Assembly (NCBI RefSeq): GCF_024741795.1
Contig: NZ_CP102950.1
Span: 2,914,001-2,978,000, forward strand
Source: Arthrobacter sp. CJ23
Lineage (GTDB): Bacteria; Actinomycetota; Actinomycetes; Actinomycetales; Micrococcaceae
DNA: 64,000 bases
Reading direction: 5' to 3'
The position numbers were made by a program, and so were the translations under genes. Of the stretch, positions 25,095 through 33,146 are shown piece after piece. Under the pieces are notes generated by a model. The model made no database searches. It saw only the letters and a program-made list of their open reading frames with translations, and was not told where the DNA came from. Within the stretch, counting starts at the first letter, position 1, and every line of letters starts with the position of its first letter.

Positions 25095-25919
25095 ATGACC
25101 GGCAGGCACACAGTGGAACTCCACCACACCGTCGAGGGCACGGACCCGGGATTGTTCGTGGAGGTCCACGAGCCAATCACCGACGCCGGGCTGCGCCCCG
25201 TCCTGCTGATCCACGGCTTCTCTTCCTCCAGCAAGCTGAACTGGGCCGACGCCGGCTGGATCGCCAGGCTCCAGGAGGCGGGCCGCCGCATCATCACCGT
25301 TGACCTTCCCGGCCACGGCCGGAGCGGCTCACCGGAGGACCTGGATTCCTACTCGCCCAGCCGCATCCGTGCGGATCTGCTGCAGATCGTCATCGACGCC
25401 GGTGCCCGCCCGCTGCGCGACGGCGACCCGTCCACGGGCCTTGACGTGATCGGCTACTCCTTGGGCTCGCGCCTTGCCTGGGAGTTCGGCGCCACGCAGC
25501 CCGAGCTGGTGCACCGAATGGTCCTGGGCGGGCCGAGCAATGCCGACCCGCTTGCGGAGTTCGACCTCGTGGCCGCGCAGAAGTACCTGGCCGACGGCAC
25601 CCCCATCGAGGACGAATCGACGGCGGGGCTGCTGAAGATGGCCCAGCTGGTCCCCAGCAACGACCTGTTTGCCCTGCTGTCCCTCATCGAAGCCATCAAG
25701 GGCGAGCCGTTCGATCCCGCCGAGGCCGCGCCGCACATGCCCGTGCTGCTGGTGGCCGGGGATAAGGACGAACGCGCTGTGTCCCTGCCCGAACTCGCCG
25801 CCCTTGCCGGCCGCGTCGGCGGACTCGCGGAGCAGGTCCTGGTGCCGGGGCGCAACCACACCAACGTGGTCACCAGCCGGGCGTTCAAGGACGCAGCGGT
25901 GGAGTTCCTGGGCGTCTGA
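25095..25919 (+). CDS. alpha/beta hydrolase linked to the dehydrogenase cluster
   Basis: 274 residues. Oxyanion region HGFSSSSK, the strand/loop ITVDLPGHGRSGSP, the nucleophile elbow GYSLGS with S122, and a late histidine in GRNHTNVVT are all in place, so the catalytic triad seems intact. ATG at 25095 is preferred: gagga lies 8 bases upstream, inside the end of the lipoyl gene; ATG 25080 would overlap that gene. By analogy with AcoC it may act on the acyl group carried by the lipoyl protein, or be a thioesterase or hydrolase for the pathway product. This is inference. Confidence 0.82.
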   Translation: MTGRHTVELHHTVEGTDPGLFVEVHEPITDAGLRPVLLIHGFSSSSKLNWADAGWIARLQEAGRRIITVDLPGHGRSGSPEDLDSYSPSRIRADLLQIVIDAGARPLRDGDPSTGLDVIGYSLGSRLAWEFGATQPELVHRMVLGGPSNADPLAEFDLVAAQKYLADGTPIEDESTAGLLKMAQLVPSNDLFALLSLIEAIKGEPFDPAEAAPHMPVLLVAGDKDERAVSLPELAALAGRVGGLAEQVLVPGRNHTNVVTSRAFKDAAVEFLGV

Positions 25920-25928
25920 GCGTGCGGG

Positions 25929-25949
25929 TAGGCCGCCGCGGGCGGCCTA
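25929..25949. terminator. bidirectional hairpin between convergent genes
   Basis: TAGGCCGCC at 25929-25937 pairs perfectly with GGCGGCCTA at 25941-25949 around a 3-base loop. The second arm contains the stop codon of the minus-strand regulator gene, so the signal is shared by both converging transcripts. Confidence 0.65.
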
Positions 25950-26360
25950 GCGGGCCAGCCGCTCGGCGTTCCGGCTCATGCGTTCGAGCACGCTGAGTGC
26001 CATGGCGTACTCGTCCATGCCGATTCCGGCCGAGAGGTCGCGCCGGGCGTCCTCCACCAGGCGGTTCGCCTCGGTGTGCTTGGCCCGGCCCAGGGCACTG
26101 AGCGCTATCCGCCCGTCGATGACCACGATCAGCCCGCGGCCCACCAGGGTGGCGAGTTCACGTTCCCGCAGCCGCGTATCGCTGCCCCAGAAGGGCCGCA
26201 GGACCTCGTCCAGTTGTTCCGGGCTCACGGGGTTCCCGGCGAGGACGTTAAGGGTCTGCCATTGGCGCCGGCTGAGTTTGAGCCGGGCCAGGGTGTTGTC
26301 CAGCTGGGCCTCGAGGGCGGCGTCCAGGCGCTTGAGCCAGTAACCGATGGGCTTGTTCAC
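25947..26360 (-). CDS. winged-helix (MarR-like) transcriptional regulator
   Basis: 137 residues from GTG 26360, starting MNKPIGYWLKRLDAALEAQ. The DNA-binding part reads LKLSRRQWQTLNVLAGNPVS and the wing follows near LATLVGRGLIVVIDGRIALS, a MarR-like layout though shorter than typical. The frame remains open far upstream, but that part is antisense to the phosphoribosyltransferase gene. It is divergent from that gene with an 87-base gap, which suggests it may regulate it. No ligand can be guessed. Confidence 0.72.
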   Translation of the reverse strand: MNKPIGYWLKRLDAALEAQLDNTLARLKLSRRQWQTLNVLAGNPVSPEQLDEVLRPFWGSDTRLRERELATLVGRGLIVVIDGRIALSALGRAKHTEANRLVEDARRDLSAGIGMDEYAMALSVLERMSRNAERLAR

Positions 26361-26447
26361 AGTGCCAATCGTTCCAGTGCGGGCAGCACCCGGCAAGCAT
26401 GGAACGATAGTCTTGGCATAGCGCCGGACTACGTGGGAGTGGGGCAG

Positions 26448-27104
26448 ATGGGCATGCGTTTCAGGGACCGTGCAGAGGCCGGACGGCGCCTCGCGGCAGG
26501 GCTCCCCCAGTTCCGCGAGCGCCCGGACACGATCCTGCTGGGCCTGGCCCGCGGCGGTGTCCCCCTGGCCTCGGCCGCCGCCGCGGAACTCTACCTGCCC
26601 TTCGGCACCCTCCTGGTCCGCAAACTTGGCATCCCCGGGCGCGAGGAGACCGCGTTCGGGGCGCTGGCCTGGGCCAACGGCCGGGTTGTCCGCCTTGTCA
26701 ACCGGCCCCTTGCCGAGCGCATCCTGCGCCACGGAATCAGCCAGGCCGCCCTGGACGCCGTGGAAGCCCATGAGCGCGGGGAGCTCCTGCGCCGCGCCGG
26801 TAGCTACCCCGGCATCGATCATGAGCTCCGGGGTAAGACCGTGGTGCTCGTGGACGACGGCCTGGCCACGGGAGCAACCATGCGGGCAGCAGTGGAGGCC
26901 GTCCGGGCCGCCGGCGCTCGCACCGTGGTGGCGGCAGTGCCCGTAGCCTCCCTGGAGGCGTACGAATCGCTGGCCCGCGTCTGCGACTTCGTGATGTGCC
27001 TGCACACGCCCGGCAAGTTCCGGGCAGTGGGTTCCTTCTACGAACACTTCGAGCAGCTCAGCGACGGCGAGGTCATCCGGATGCTGGAGCGTTCTGCGTC
27101 CTAG
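26448..27104 (+). CDS. phosphoribosyltransferase-domain protein
   Basis: 218 residues of type I phosphoribosyltransferase fold. The PRPP loop VVLVDDGLATGATM (about residues 132-145) has the acidic pair, and LLGLARGGVPLASAAAAEL precedes it as the first strand and loop. Proteins of this form (dienelactone-hydrolase-associated or 'predicted phosphoribosyltransferase') have no proven substrate. ATG 26448 is chosen because ggag is 8 bases upstream. It is followed after 17 bases by rtcB, so the two probably share a transcript. Confidence 0.82.
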   Translation: MGMRFRDRAEAGRRLAAGLPQFRERPDTILLGLARGGVPLASAAAAELYLPFGTLLVRKLGIPGREETAFGALAWANGRVVRLVNRPLAERILRHGISQAALDAVEAHERGELLRRAGSYPGIDHELRGKTVVLVDDGLATGATMRAAVEAVRAAGARTVVAAVPVASLEAYESLARVCDFVMCLHTPGKFRAVGSFYEHFEQLSDGEVIRMLERSAS

Positions 27105-27121
27105 CTTGTGAAGGAACAACC

Positions 27122-28306
27122 ATGTTTCCCGTGGAAATGCGCGGCACGAAACACCCGGTCCATCTGTGGGAGCTTGAGACTCAGATCGAGCCGGCCGCCC
27201 TGCAACAGATACGCAACATCGCGTCCCTGGAGTGGGTCTACGGTGTCCGTGTCATGCCCGACGTCCACGTCGGCAAGGGCGCGGTAGTTGGCTCCGTCAT
27301 TGCCATGCGCCAGGCTGTTGCCCCGGCCGCCGTCGGCTTGGACATAGGCTGCGGCGTGAGTGCGGTCAAGACCTCCCTGATCGATGCCGAACTGTATAAC
27401 CTGCACGCGTTGCGGCTGGCCATCGAGTCCACCATCCCGGTGGGCCCCAACTCGCACGACAGGCCGGTGGACCTGAAGCGCCTTGGCCTGGACCAGGGCT
27501 GGGCGAGATTCTGGTCCGGTTTCAGGGATCTGCACAGCGGCGTCCAACGGCTTGAGTCCCGCGCCCGCGCCCAGCTGGGCACCCTCGGAGGCGGCAACCA
27601 CTTCATCGAAGTCTGCGTGGACGAAGCCGGACACGTGTGGCTGACCCTGCACTCCGGATCCCGGAACATCGGCAAGGAACTGGCGGATCACCACACGGAG
27701 ATCGCCCGCACCCTGCCCTGCAACCAGGGGATTGCAGACCGCGACCTCGCCGTGTTCCTGGCGGGCACGCCGCAGATGGACGCCTACCGCCATGACCTGT
27801 GGTGGGCCCAGGAGTATGCAGCGCGGTCCCGCGCCGTCATGATGGGCCTGTTGAAGGAGCAGTTCGCCCGGCATTTCGGGAGGGCGCGCGTCACGTTCGG
27901 CAAGGAGATCAACGTCCACCATAATTACGTCGCCGAGGAACTCATCGACGGAGAGACCATGCTGGTGACCCGCAAGGGCGCGATCCGTGCCGGCAAGGGC
28001 GAGCTTGCACTGATCCCCGGGTCCATGGGCGCCGGATCGTTTGTGGTCCGCGGCCGCGGCAATGACGCATCGTTCCAGTCGGCCGCCCATGGTGCCGGCC
28101 GACGCATGTCACGCCACGCCGCCATAAGGGCCTACACGGTCAAGGACCTGATCGCCCAGACTGCCGGCGTCGAATGCCGCAAGGATCAGGGAATCGTGGA
28201 TGAAATCCCGGCCGCCTACAAGGATCTGCGCTCGGTGATGGAAGCCCAGAAGGACCTGGTGGACGCCGTGCAGCACCTCCGCACCGTGCTCTGCGTCAAG
28301 GGGTAG
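27122..28306 (+). CDS. rtcB: RtcB-family RNA ligase
   Basis: 394-residue GTP- and manganese-dependent ligase joining 2',3'-cyclic phosphate or 3'-phosphate ends to 5'-OH RNA ends. Metal site residues are in MPDVHVGKGAVVGS and GLDIGCGV (C77), LGTLGGGNHFIEVC and HSGSRNIG follow, and the guanylylated histidine is H323 in SAAHGAGRRMSR. The C-terminal DQGIVDEIPAAYKDLRSVME is typical. ATG 27122 follows aaggaac. No rtcA, rtcR or archease gene is adjacent; the partner is a phosphoribosyltransferase gene. The role could be tRNA or mRNA repair under stress. Confidence 0.92.
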   Translation: MFPVEMRGTKHPVHLWELETQIEPAALQQIRNIASLEWVYGVRVMPDVHVGKGAVVGSVIAMRQAVAPAAVGLDIGCGVSAVKTSLIDAELYNLHALRLAIESTIPVGPNSHDRPVDLKRLGLDQGWARFWSGFRDLHSGVQRLESRARAQLGTLGGGNHFIEVCVDEAGHVWLTLHSGSRNIGKELADHHTEIARTLPCNQGIADRDLAVFLAGTPQMDAYRHDLWWAQEYAARSRAVMMGLLKEQFARHFGRARVTFGKEINVHHNYVAEELIDGETMLVTRKGAIRAGKGELALIPGSMGAGSFVVRGRGNDASFQSAAHGAGRRMSRHAAIRAYTVKDLIAQTAGVECRKDQGIVDEIPAAYKDLRSVMEAQKDLVDAVQHLRTVLCVKG

Positions 28307-28580
28307 GCCCCGGGGCCTCCGGATCCCGGACCGCCCGGCCTGGCCCCCGCCGCGAGAGGAAGTCCCGGTAATGACGGACGGTATCTTCCTCGAAGACCGC
28401 GACATAGCCCTGAGCGGTCTGCAAGTTAACGTGCCCGAGCAGGCGGGCACCGATGTGGATCGGCAGACCCAAGTTGACCGGATCGGTTGAGAAGATCCGG
28501 CGGAAGTCGTGCGGACTGAAGGCGAGAACCTCGAAGGCAGGGTGGGTCCGTGCCAGGTCCCTGCAGGTTCGCTGCGGCAT
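28296..28580 (-). pseudogene. tyrosine recombinase/integrase, C-terminal remnant
   Basis: About 95 residues in frame match only the catalytic end of a phage-type integrase: [18 protein letters not shown] carries the H-x-x-R box, ARLLGHVNLQTAQGYVAVF carries the LGH box and the tyrosine (QGY), and EEDTVRHYRDFLSRR is the tail. The N-terminal and first catalytic-arginine parts are missing; upstream of about 28600 the frame is antisense to an unrelated esterase. Its stop runs 11 bases into the convergent rtcB end. It is a decayed trace of a mobile element. Confidence 0.75.
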
Positions 28581-28622
28581 TTGTTTCACACCGACCGCAC
28601 CGATGACAGGACTGACCGAAGT

Positions 28623-29210
28623 CCAGGAGAACTGGCCGCACTGCGCTGGCTGCACGAAAACATCGACGCTTTTGGAGGCACTGCTGACTCCGCGACCCTC
28701 TTCGGCCAGTCCGCGGGCGGCGACGCCATCGCCCACCTCATGATCAGCGATGGAGCAGCCGGCCTTTTCCACCGCGCAATCATCCAGAGCGCGCCGCTAA
28801 GGCTAAGTCGGAACCGGGCACGGATGACACGCGCGATGGTCCGCGCAGCGGGACCTCTACCGTGCGATGCCTCCGCGGCCGAGTTGCTAGAGCTGCAGAC
28901 CACGGCTGAACGAGCGGCTCGCCGCTTCGCCCTGCGCGGACGCATGGCCTTCGGCACCCAGTATGGACAACCGCCGCTTCCCGCAGAGGACCAGCGCGAC
29001 GAGGCCTGGCGATCCGTCGCGCCACATATCGACGTGCTCATCGGATCGACCTCCGACGAGACCGGGCTCTATGTCTGCGTGATCCCGGTCCTCCGCAAAC
29101 TGACACGGATTCCTCCAATCGGGACCTTGGTCCGGGCGGAATTCGCCCGGAGCGGCGCTCCCGCCATTTCACGTCACGCCAACAAAGGAATTAGGTTCAG
29201 CCAAGGTTGA
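28623..29210 (+). pseudogene. type-B carboxylesterase, internal fragment
   Basis: The frame encodes the middle of a para-nitrobenzyl-esterase-like enzyme: [17 protein letters not shown], then the nucleophile elbow [16 protein letters not shown] with the active serine, [10 protein letters not shown], and later [13 protein letters not shown] near the acidic catalytic residue. It has no start codon region, signal or N-terminal third, and ends before the catalytic histidine. Its 5' end meets the integrase remnant around 28580-28625, so insertion or deletion at that point seems to have beheaded the gene. Confidence 0.72.
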
Positions 29211-29477
29211 ACCGCGGGCGTACCAGCCGAAGTGGGGCCAGAGATAACCGTCCCACCGGGGCCAGCCAAACCTGTCACAGCCACCTGTGCGGCAAGAAGC
29301 TCAACATTCGCGCCATGCAGGTTACCCCCGGGTCGCAGCGCAGAACCGTGCCGCGGCTTCCCTGTTTCCCGGCCCCAGCCAGCAGTAGACTCCTGACCGT
29401 TGAAGACCACCCATGATGCCGGTGCAACGGAAGCCGCCGCCTCTGTGCCGTTTCAGGCCGCCAGGGTACATAACAAG
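29211..29477. other. intergenic remainder of the mobile-element scar, no gene seen
   Basis: About 267 bases between the esterase fragment and the transporter terminator. Short frames exist on both strands but none has a ribosome-binding site, normal codon bias or a recognisable motif. It probably is decayed sequence. Confidence 0.6.
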
Positions 29478-29513
29478 AGCGGGCACGGACCAAGGAGTCC
29501 GTGCCCGCTTTTT
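29478..29513. terminator. strong hairpin terminator downstream of the MHS transporter
   Basis: GCGGGCACGGAC (29479-29490) pairs perfectly with GTCCGTGCCCGC (29497-29508), loop caagga, and five T follow on the plus strand. It lies 13 bases past the transporter stop codon (minus strand), where the reverse read also has T-rich sequence, so it may act in both directions. Confidence 0.85.
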
Positions 29514-29526
29514 CTCACGTAGGTGC

Positions 29527-30858
29527 CTAGTGTGCGCTGTAGCCGAGGGGCCGGCCGCGGGTTTCCTTGGCCAGGATCACGCCCACTGCGGAGATGACGC
29601 ACAGGACCATGATGTAAACGCCCACGGATCCGGACCATTTGGTGGTGTCCAGCAGGGCCTGCGCGATCAGGGGCGCGAAGGCACCGCCCAGGATGGCGCC
29701 GAGTGCGTAGCCGATGGAGATGCCGGAGTAGCGCACCTGGGCCGGGAACATCTCGGCGTACATGGCCGACATGGGGCCGTAGGAAAGGCCCAGCCCGATG
29801 GTCAGGACGAACAGGCCCGTGCCGTAGAGCAGGATGTCCTTGGAATCGATCAGCGCGAACATCGGAATCATCCAGGCGAACACGAGGGCGTATCCCAGCA
29901 GGAAGGTCTTGACGCGGCCGATCTTGTCCGAGAGCCAGCCGCCCACCATGGTGAAGATGAGCCAGCCGAACGAGGCGATGGTGGTGGCCAGCAGGATCTG
30001 CGGAGCAGGCATCTTGAGCGACTTGGTGGCGTAGGAGATGAAGAAGGCGATCAGCAGGTAGCCTGCGGCGTTGTTCGCGATGAAGATCAGTGCCGCGAGG
30101 ATGACTTCCTTCTTGTTGTGGCGGAAGAGCTCGCCGAGGGGCGCCTTGCTGGCGGCCTTGCGCTCGGAGATCTCCTTGAAGACCGGGCTCTCGCCCACCG
30201 CGCGCCGGATCAGGTAGCCCACCACGATCAGCACCACGGAGAGCAGGAACGGCACACGCCAGCCCCAGGTGGAGAAGGCTTCCTTGGACATGCTGGACGT
30301 CAGGAAGAACAGCAGGCCGGTGGCCAGGATCATGCCGATGGGCACCCCGATCTGCGGGTAGGCACCGAAGAGCCCGCGCTTGGACCTGGGTGCGTGCTCC
30401 ACGGCCATCAGCGCCGCGCCGCCCCATTCGCCGCCGGCGGAGAAGCCCTGCGCCACGCGGAGGGTGATCAGCAGGATCGGGGCCCACACGCCGATGGCGT
30501 CGTAGGTGGGCAGCAGGCCGATCAGTGCCGTGGCAGCGCCCATCATCACCAGGGTCATGACCAGGACGGCCTTGCGGCCGAGCCGGTCACCGAGGTGGCC
30601 CGCCACGAAGGCACCAAGCGGCCGGAACAGGAAGCTGATGCCGATGGTGGCGAACGAAAGGATCTGCGCCAGGCCCGGGCTCGACTTCTCCAGCGGGGTC
30701 AGGAACAGCGGGGACAGCAGCGTCGCCGTCAACTGGGCAAAGATGAAGAAGTCGTACCACTCGATGGTGGTGCCCACCAGGGTGCCGGCCAGGACCCTGC
30801 GCTCTTCGCGCTTGCTGCTGGGGCCCGACGTGGCGTCGACAGTGGAAGTTGCGGTCAT
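29527..30858 (-). CDS. MFS transporter, metabolite:H+ symporter (MHS) family
   Basis: 443 residues with twelve predicted membrane helices. The N-terminus GTLVGTTIEWYDFFIFAQL is the diagnostic MHS motif, and GHLGDRLGRKAVLVMTL is the MFS loop 2-3 motif; ITLRVAQGFSAGGEWGGAAL is also typical. MHS proteins import organic acids, proline/betaine, shikimate or aromatic acids. Position downstream of hpaC-hpaB on the same strand suggests an aromatic acid such as hydroxyphenylacetate, but a hairpin and a separate promoter lie between. ATG 30858 has ggag upstream. Confidence 0.88.
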   Translation of the reverse strand: MTATSTVDATSGPSSKREERRVLAGTLVGTTIEWYDFFIFAQLTATLLSPLFLTPLEKSSPGLAQILSFATIGISFLFRPLGAFVAGHLGDRLGRKAVLVMTLVMMGAATALIGLLPTYDAIGVWAPILLITLRVAQGFSAGGEWGGAALMAVEHAPRSKRGLFGAYPQIGVPIGMILATGLLFFLTSSMSKEAFSTWGWRVPFLLSVVLIVVGYLIRRAVGESPVFKEISERKAASKAPLGELFRHNKKEVILAALIFIANNAAGYLLIAFFISYATKSLKMPAPQILLATTIASFGWLIFTMVGGWLSDKIGRVKTFLLGYALVFAWMIPMFALIDSKDILLYGTGLFVLTIGLGLSYGPMSAMYAEMFPAQVRYSGISIGYALGAILGGAFAPLIAQALLDTTKWSGSVGVYIMVLCVISAVGVILAKETRGRPLGYSAH

Positions 30859-30908
30859 TGAAACTCCAGTGGTGAGGGGTGGTGGTTGCCGAGGTCCCGC
30901 GATGAATT

Positions 30909-30926
30909 ACCGACAGAACGGTCAGT
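30909..30926. promoter_or_regulatory. TetR-type operator at the MHS transporter promoter
   Basis: accgacagaacggtcagt has the symmetry AC-GAC-G--C-GTC-GT, 6 of 9 positions matched in each half, which is the pattern bound by many TetR-family repressors. On the minus strand a TATCTA -10-like box (30932-30927) lies directly upstream. No tetR gene is in the neighbourhood. Confidence 0.5.
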
Positions 30927-30956
30927 AGATAAGAGGGTACAGGCAATGTGACAGAC

Positions 30957-30998
30957 GGCACAAGGACGACGGCGGGCTGCCGCCGTCGTTCTGTGCCT
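30957..30998. terminator. hairpin between hpaB and the MHS transporter
   Basis: ggcacaaggacgacggcgg pairs with its near-complement ccgccgtcgttctgtgcc around a very short loop, one bulged base. It begins 27 bases after the hpaB stop on the minus strand. No T run follows, so it may be a terminator or an mRNA-stabilising stem. Confidence 0.6.
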
Positions 30999-31024
30999 GA
31001 CGGAGCCGGGCGACAGGGGTGGCG

Positions 31025-32479
31025 TCACGCGTCCCGCTCCAGGAATTCGCGCACGCGGGCGCGGACCGGTTCGCGGTCATAGCTGTTCACGAGCGCCCCC
31101 GCCATGCGGACGGGGTCGCCGAAGAAGAAGTACTCGTAGAGCGCCTGCCGCCCGGAGAAGGAAGAGATGCTGGCGTCGAAGGCAAGCTTGAAGAGGCGGA
31201 CACGCTCCGGGCCGGTGAGGGTCTTGGCCTGCAGGTAGAGCTCGATGTCCGGGCGTGCGGCGCTGGCGACGTCGGCCTCCCCCGGCAGCGCCATGAGGCC
31301 GGACGCGGAGAACTTGCGGATGATCGCCGGGAAGCGCTGCGCCACCTTGGGATACCAGTTGCGGGCGGCGTTCAGGGTGGGCCAGTGCGGCAACAGGACC
31401 CCGTCCGGGCTGGGCGCGGCCTGGGCCTCCGCGGCAACCATGAGTGCCTTGCCGATCTCCACCGTCTCGATCAGCTCGGCCAGGTCCTCCTGGATGTGTT
31501 GGAAGCCGTCGATGCCGATGGACGCCGCGATTTCCGAGGCCAGCCCCAGGAAAAACTCGCTCTTGGCAATGGTCCGGGTGAGCACCTGGTGGGTCATGAG
31601 CGCGGCGGCGCCGGTTTCCGAATAGAAGGCGTTGCAGAGCTCCGGGTGGCCGAGCATGAAGATGCGCTCATTGGGGACAAAGACATTGTCGAAAATGACG
31701 ACGGCGTCCATCTCCTCGAATCGGCCCGCAAGGGGTTCGTCGTGGAGGCTTCCCCCCTGGTACAGGGAGGTCCGGCAGAGGTACTTCATGCCCGGGGCGT
31801 CATTGGGGACCGCGAAGGCATAGGAGTAGGGGGCATCCTCCGGCGTCGAGCGGAGCAGGGTGGAGGGAAAGACGAGGAGTTCGTCGGCGATCGGTGCGAT
31901 GGTGGCGAGCATGCGCGCACCCTGGACCACGATGCCATCCTCACGCTCCTCCACCACCCTGGCGGAGAGCTGGCCGCCGAGCTGCTCCGAACCCGAGACG
32001 GAGCGGTTGGCCTGCGGCGGGATCAGCGTGTGCGTGGCGAGGAGGTCGTTTTCGCGGCAGTGCTCGTAGTACCTGCGGATGTTTTCGCCGAACATCGGAT
32101 CGGCCTGCGAGAACCACTTCTCCGCCGCGGACAGGGCCGTGAGCGCGCCGTTCATGTAGTCGCCGGTGCGGCCGAGGAAGCCGTTGGAGTACTCGGCCCA
32201 GACCCGGATGGCCGCATGCCGGTGCTTCAGGTCCTCCGGCGTGCGCGGCACCAGGAACGAGGCACTGACCCGGTCACCCGTCGTCGGGGATTCATACGTG
32301 AGGGCGTCCGCGTACCGCGGATCGTGCTGCATGTCGAAGAGCCCGGCGTAGGTGCGTGCCACGTTCCTGAAGGACGGGTGATCGGCGATCCTCTCGGTGA
32401 CCATTTCGCCGTCGATCACCACGTGCGGCGTCATGGCATTGAGCTTGTCCAGGTACTGCTGTCCGGTCCGGATTCCCAT
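31025..32479 (-). CDS. hpaB: 4-hydroxyphenylacetate 3-monooxygenase, oxygenase component (HpaB family)
   Basis: 484 residues of the two-component FADH2-dependent aromatic hydroxylase family, which adds an ortho hydroxyl to phenolic substrates such as 4-hydroxyphenylacetate. The start MGIRTGQQYLDKLN, then HDPRYADALTYESPTTGDRVS and LATHTLIPPQANRSV, and the late FVPNERIFMLGHPELCN follow the family order. ATG 32479 is used because ggagag is just upstream; TTG 32491 is too early. The reductase partner is the next gene upstream in the operon. The true substrate may differ (chlorophenol and pyoluteorin enzymes share the fold). Confidence 0.88.
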   Translation of the reverse strand: MGIRTGQQYLDKLNAMTPHVVIDGEMVTERIADHPSFRNVARTYAGLFDMQHDPRYADALTYESPTTGDRVSASFLVPRTPEDLKHRHAAIRVWAEYSNGFLGRTGDYMNGALTALSAAEKWFSQADPMFGENIRRYYEHCRENDLLATHTLIPPQANRSVSGSEQLGGQLSARVVEEREDGIVVQGARMLATIAPIADELLVFPSTLLRSTPEDAPYSYAFAVPNDAPGMKYLCRTSLYQGGSLHDEPLAGRFEEMDAVVIFDNVFVPNERIFMLGHPELCNAFYSETGAAALMTHQVLTRTIAKSEFFLGLASEIAASIGIDGFQHIQEDLAELIETVEIGKALMVAAEAQAAPSPDGVLLPHWPTLNAARNWYPKVAQRFPAIIRKFSASGLMALPGEADVASAARPDIELYLQAKTLTGPERVRLFKLAFDASISSFSGRQALYEYFFFGDPVRMAGALVNSYDREPVRARVREFLERDA

Positions 32480-32551
32480 GGTTCTCTCCAATGATGGGTG
32501 CGCTGAAACCGCATTGCGTGGAAGCGGCGCCCGGCTTGGCGCCGCGGGTGG

Positions 32552-33106
32552 CTACAGAAGATCCTCCATGCCGAGCTGGCTCTCCGGGATGGTGGTGAAG
32601 GCGCTGTTGGCGAAGGCGAGCGCGTCGCCGGAGCGGTAGTTGAAGTCCGCCACCTCGCCCACGTAGAGGGTGTGGTCCCCGCCGTCATAGGCGGCCCAGG
32701 GTGTGCACTCGAAGTAGGCCAGGACATTCGACAGGCGCGGCGCAGTGCCGCCTTCCACCCAGAGCGGCTCAGGGCCGGGCCGGCCGGCGAAGTGCATGGC
32801 CAGCTGCTGCTGCTCGGCGCCCAGGATGTTCACGGTGAAGGGGCGGCCGTTGAGTTCATCGTGGGCCCTGGCAGTGCGGGCGATGCCGACCAGCACCAGG
32901 GGTGGCTCCATGGACACGGACGTGAAGGAGTTGACGGTGATGCCGTAGCGCCTGCCGGGGCCGCCTGCAGTTGCAGCGCCGTCGAAGGTCACGATGGCCA
33001 CGCCGGTGGCGAACCGGCCCAGGCTGCCGCGGAAGTGGTGGGCCCGCGGCCTTGCGGTCCGGCTGGTGCTGCCGGGTTCCGCATGCGGGGTGGACTTGGC
33101 TATCAT
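32552..33106 (-). CDS. hpaC: flavin reductase (HpaC-like partner of HpaB)
   Basis: 184 residues of the flavin-reductase-like domain family that supplies FADH2 to the hydroxylase by oxidising NAD(P)H. Family segments are FRGSLGRFATGVAIVTF, then YGITVNSFTSVSMEPPLVLV, FTVNILGAEQQQLAMHFAG and DHTLYVGEVADF. ATG 33106 has gagga 6 bases upstream. It is first in the operon, 72 bases before hpaB, and divergent from an IclR regulator with a palindrome between them. Confidence 0.88.
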   Translation of the reverse strand: MIAKSTPHAEPGSTSRTARPRAHHFRGSLGRFATGVAIVTFDGAATAGGPGRRYGITVNSFTSVSMEPPLVLVGIARTARAHDELNGRPFTVNILGAEQQQLAMHFAGRPGPEPLWVEGGTAPRLSNVLAYFECTPWAAYDGGDHTLYVGEVADFNYRSGDALAFANSAFTTIPESQLGMEDLL

Positions 33107-33123
33107 CGTTGATCCTCGTCGGC

Positions 33124-33146
33124 GATTGTTCTATATTTGAACAATC
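33124..33146. promoter_or_regulatory. operator between hpaC and the IclR gene
   Basis: GATTGTTC and GAACAATC form a perfect 8-bp inverted repeat separated by the AT-rich spacer tatattt. It lies 18 bases before the hpaC start on one side and about 95 bases before the IclR gene on the other, in an unusually AT-rich pocket. Best explained as the IclR protein's binding site. Confidence 0.7.

Noticed and set aside
24761..25919. Lipoyl protein and hydrolase as one gene broken by a frameshift
   Set aside because: Both frames are intact, the hydrolase has its own Shine-Dalgarno (gagga) 8 bases before ATG 25095, and no single-base change near the junction is needed to explain the sequence.
26076..26447. 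N-terminal extension of the phosphoribosyltransferase
   Set aside because: That stretch is antisense to the winged-helix regulator; a good Shine-Dalgarno and family-like start are at 26448.
29174..29410. Minus-strand 78-codon frame in the scar region
   Set aside because: No ribosome site, no recognisable domain, and it overlaps the esterase fragment; no evidence of coding beyond being open.
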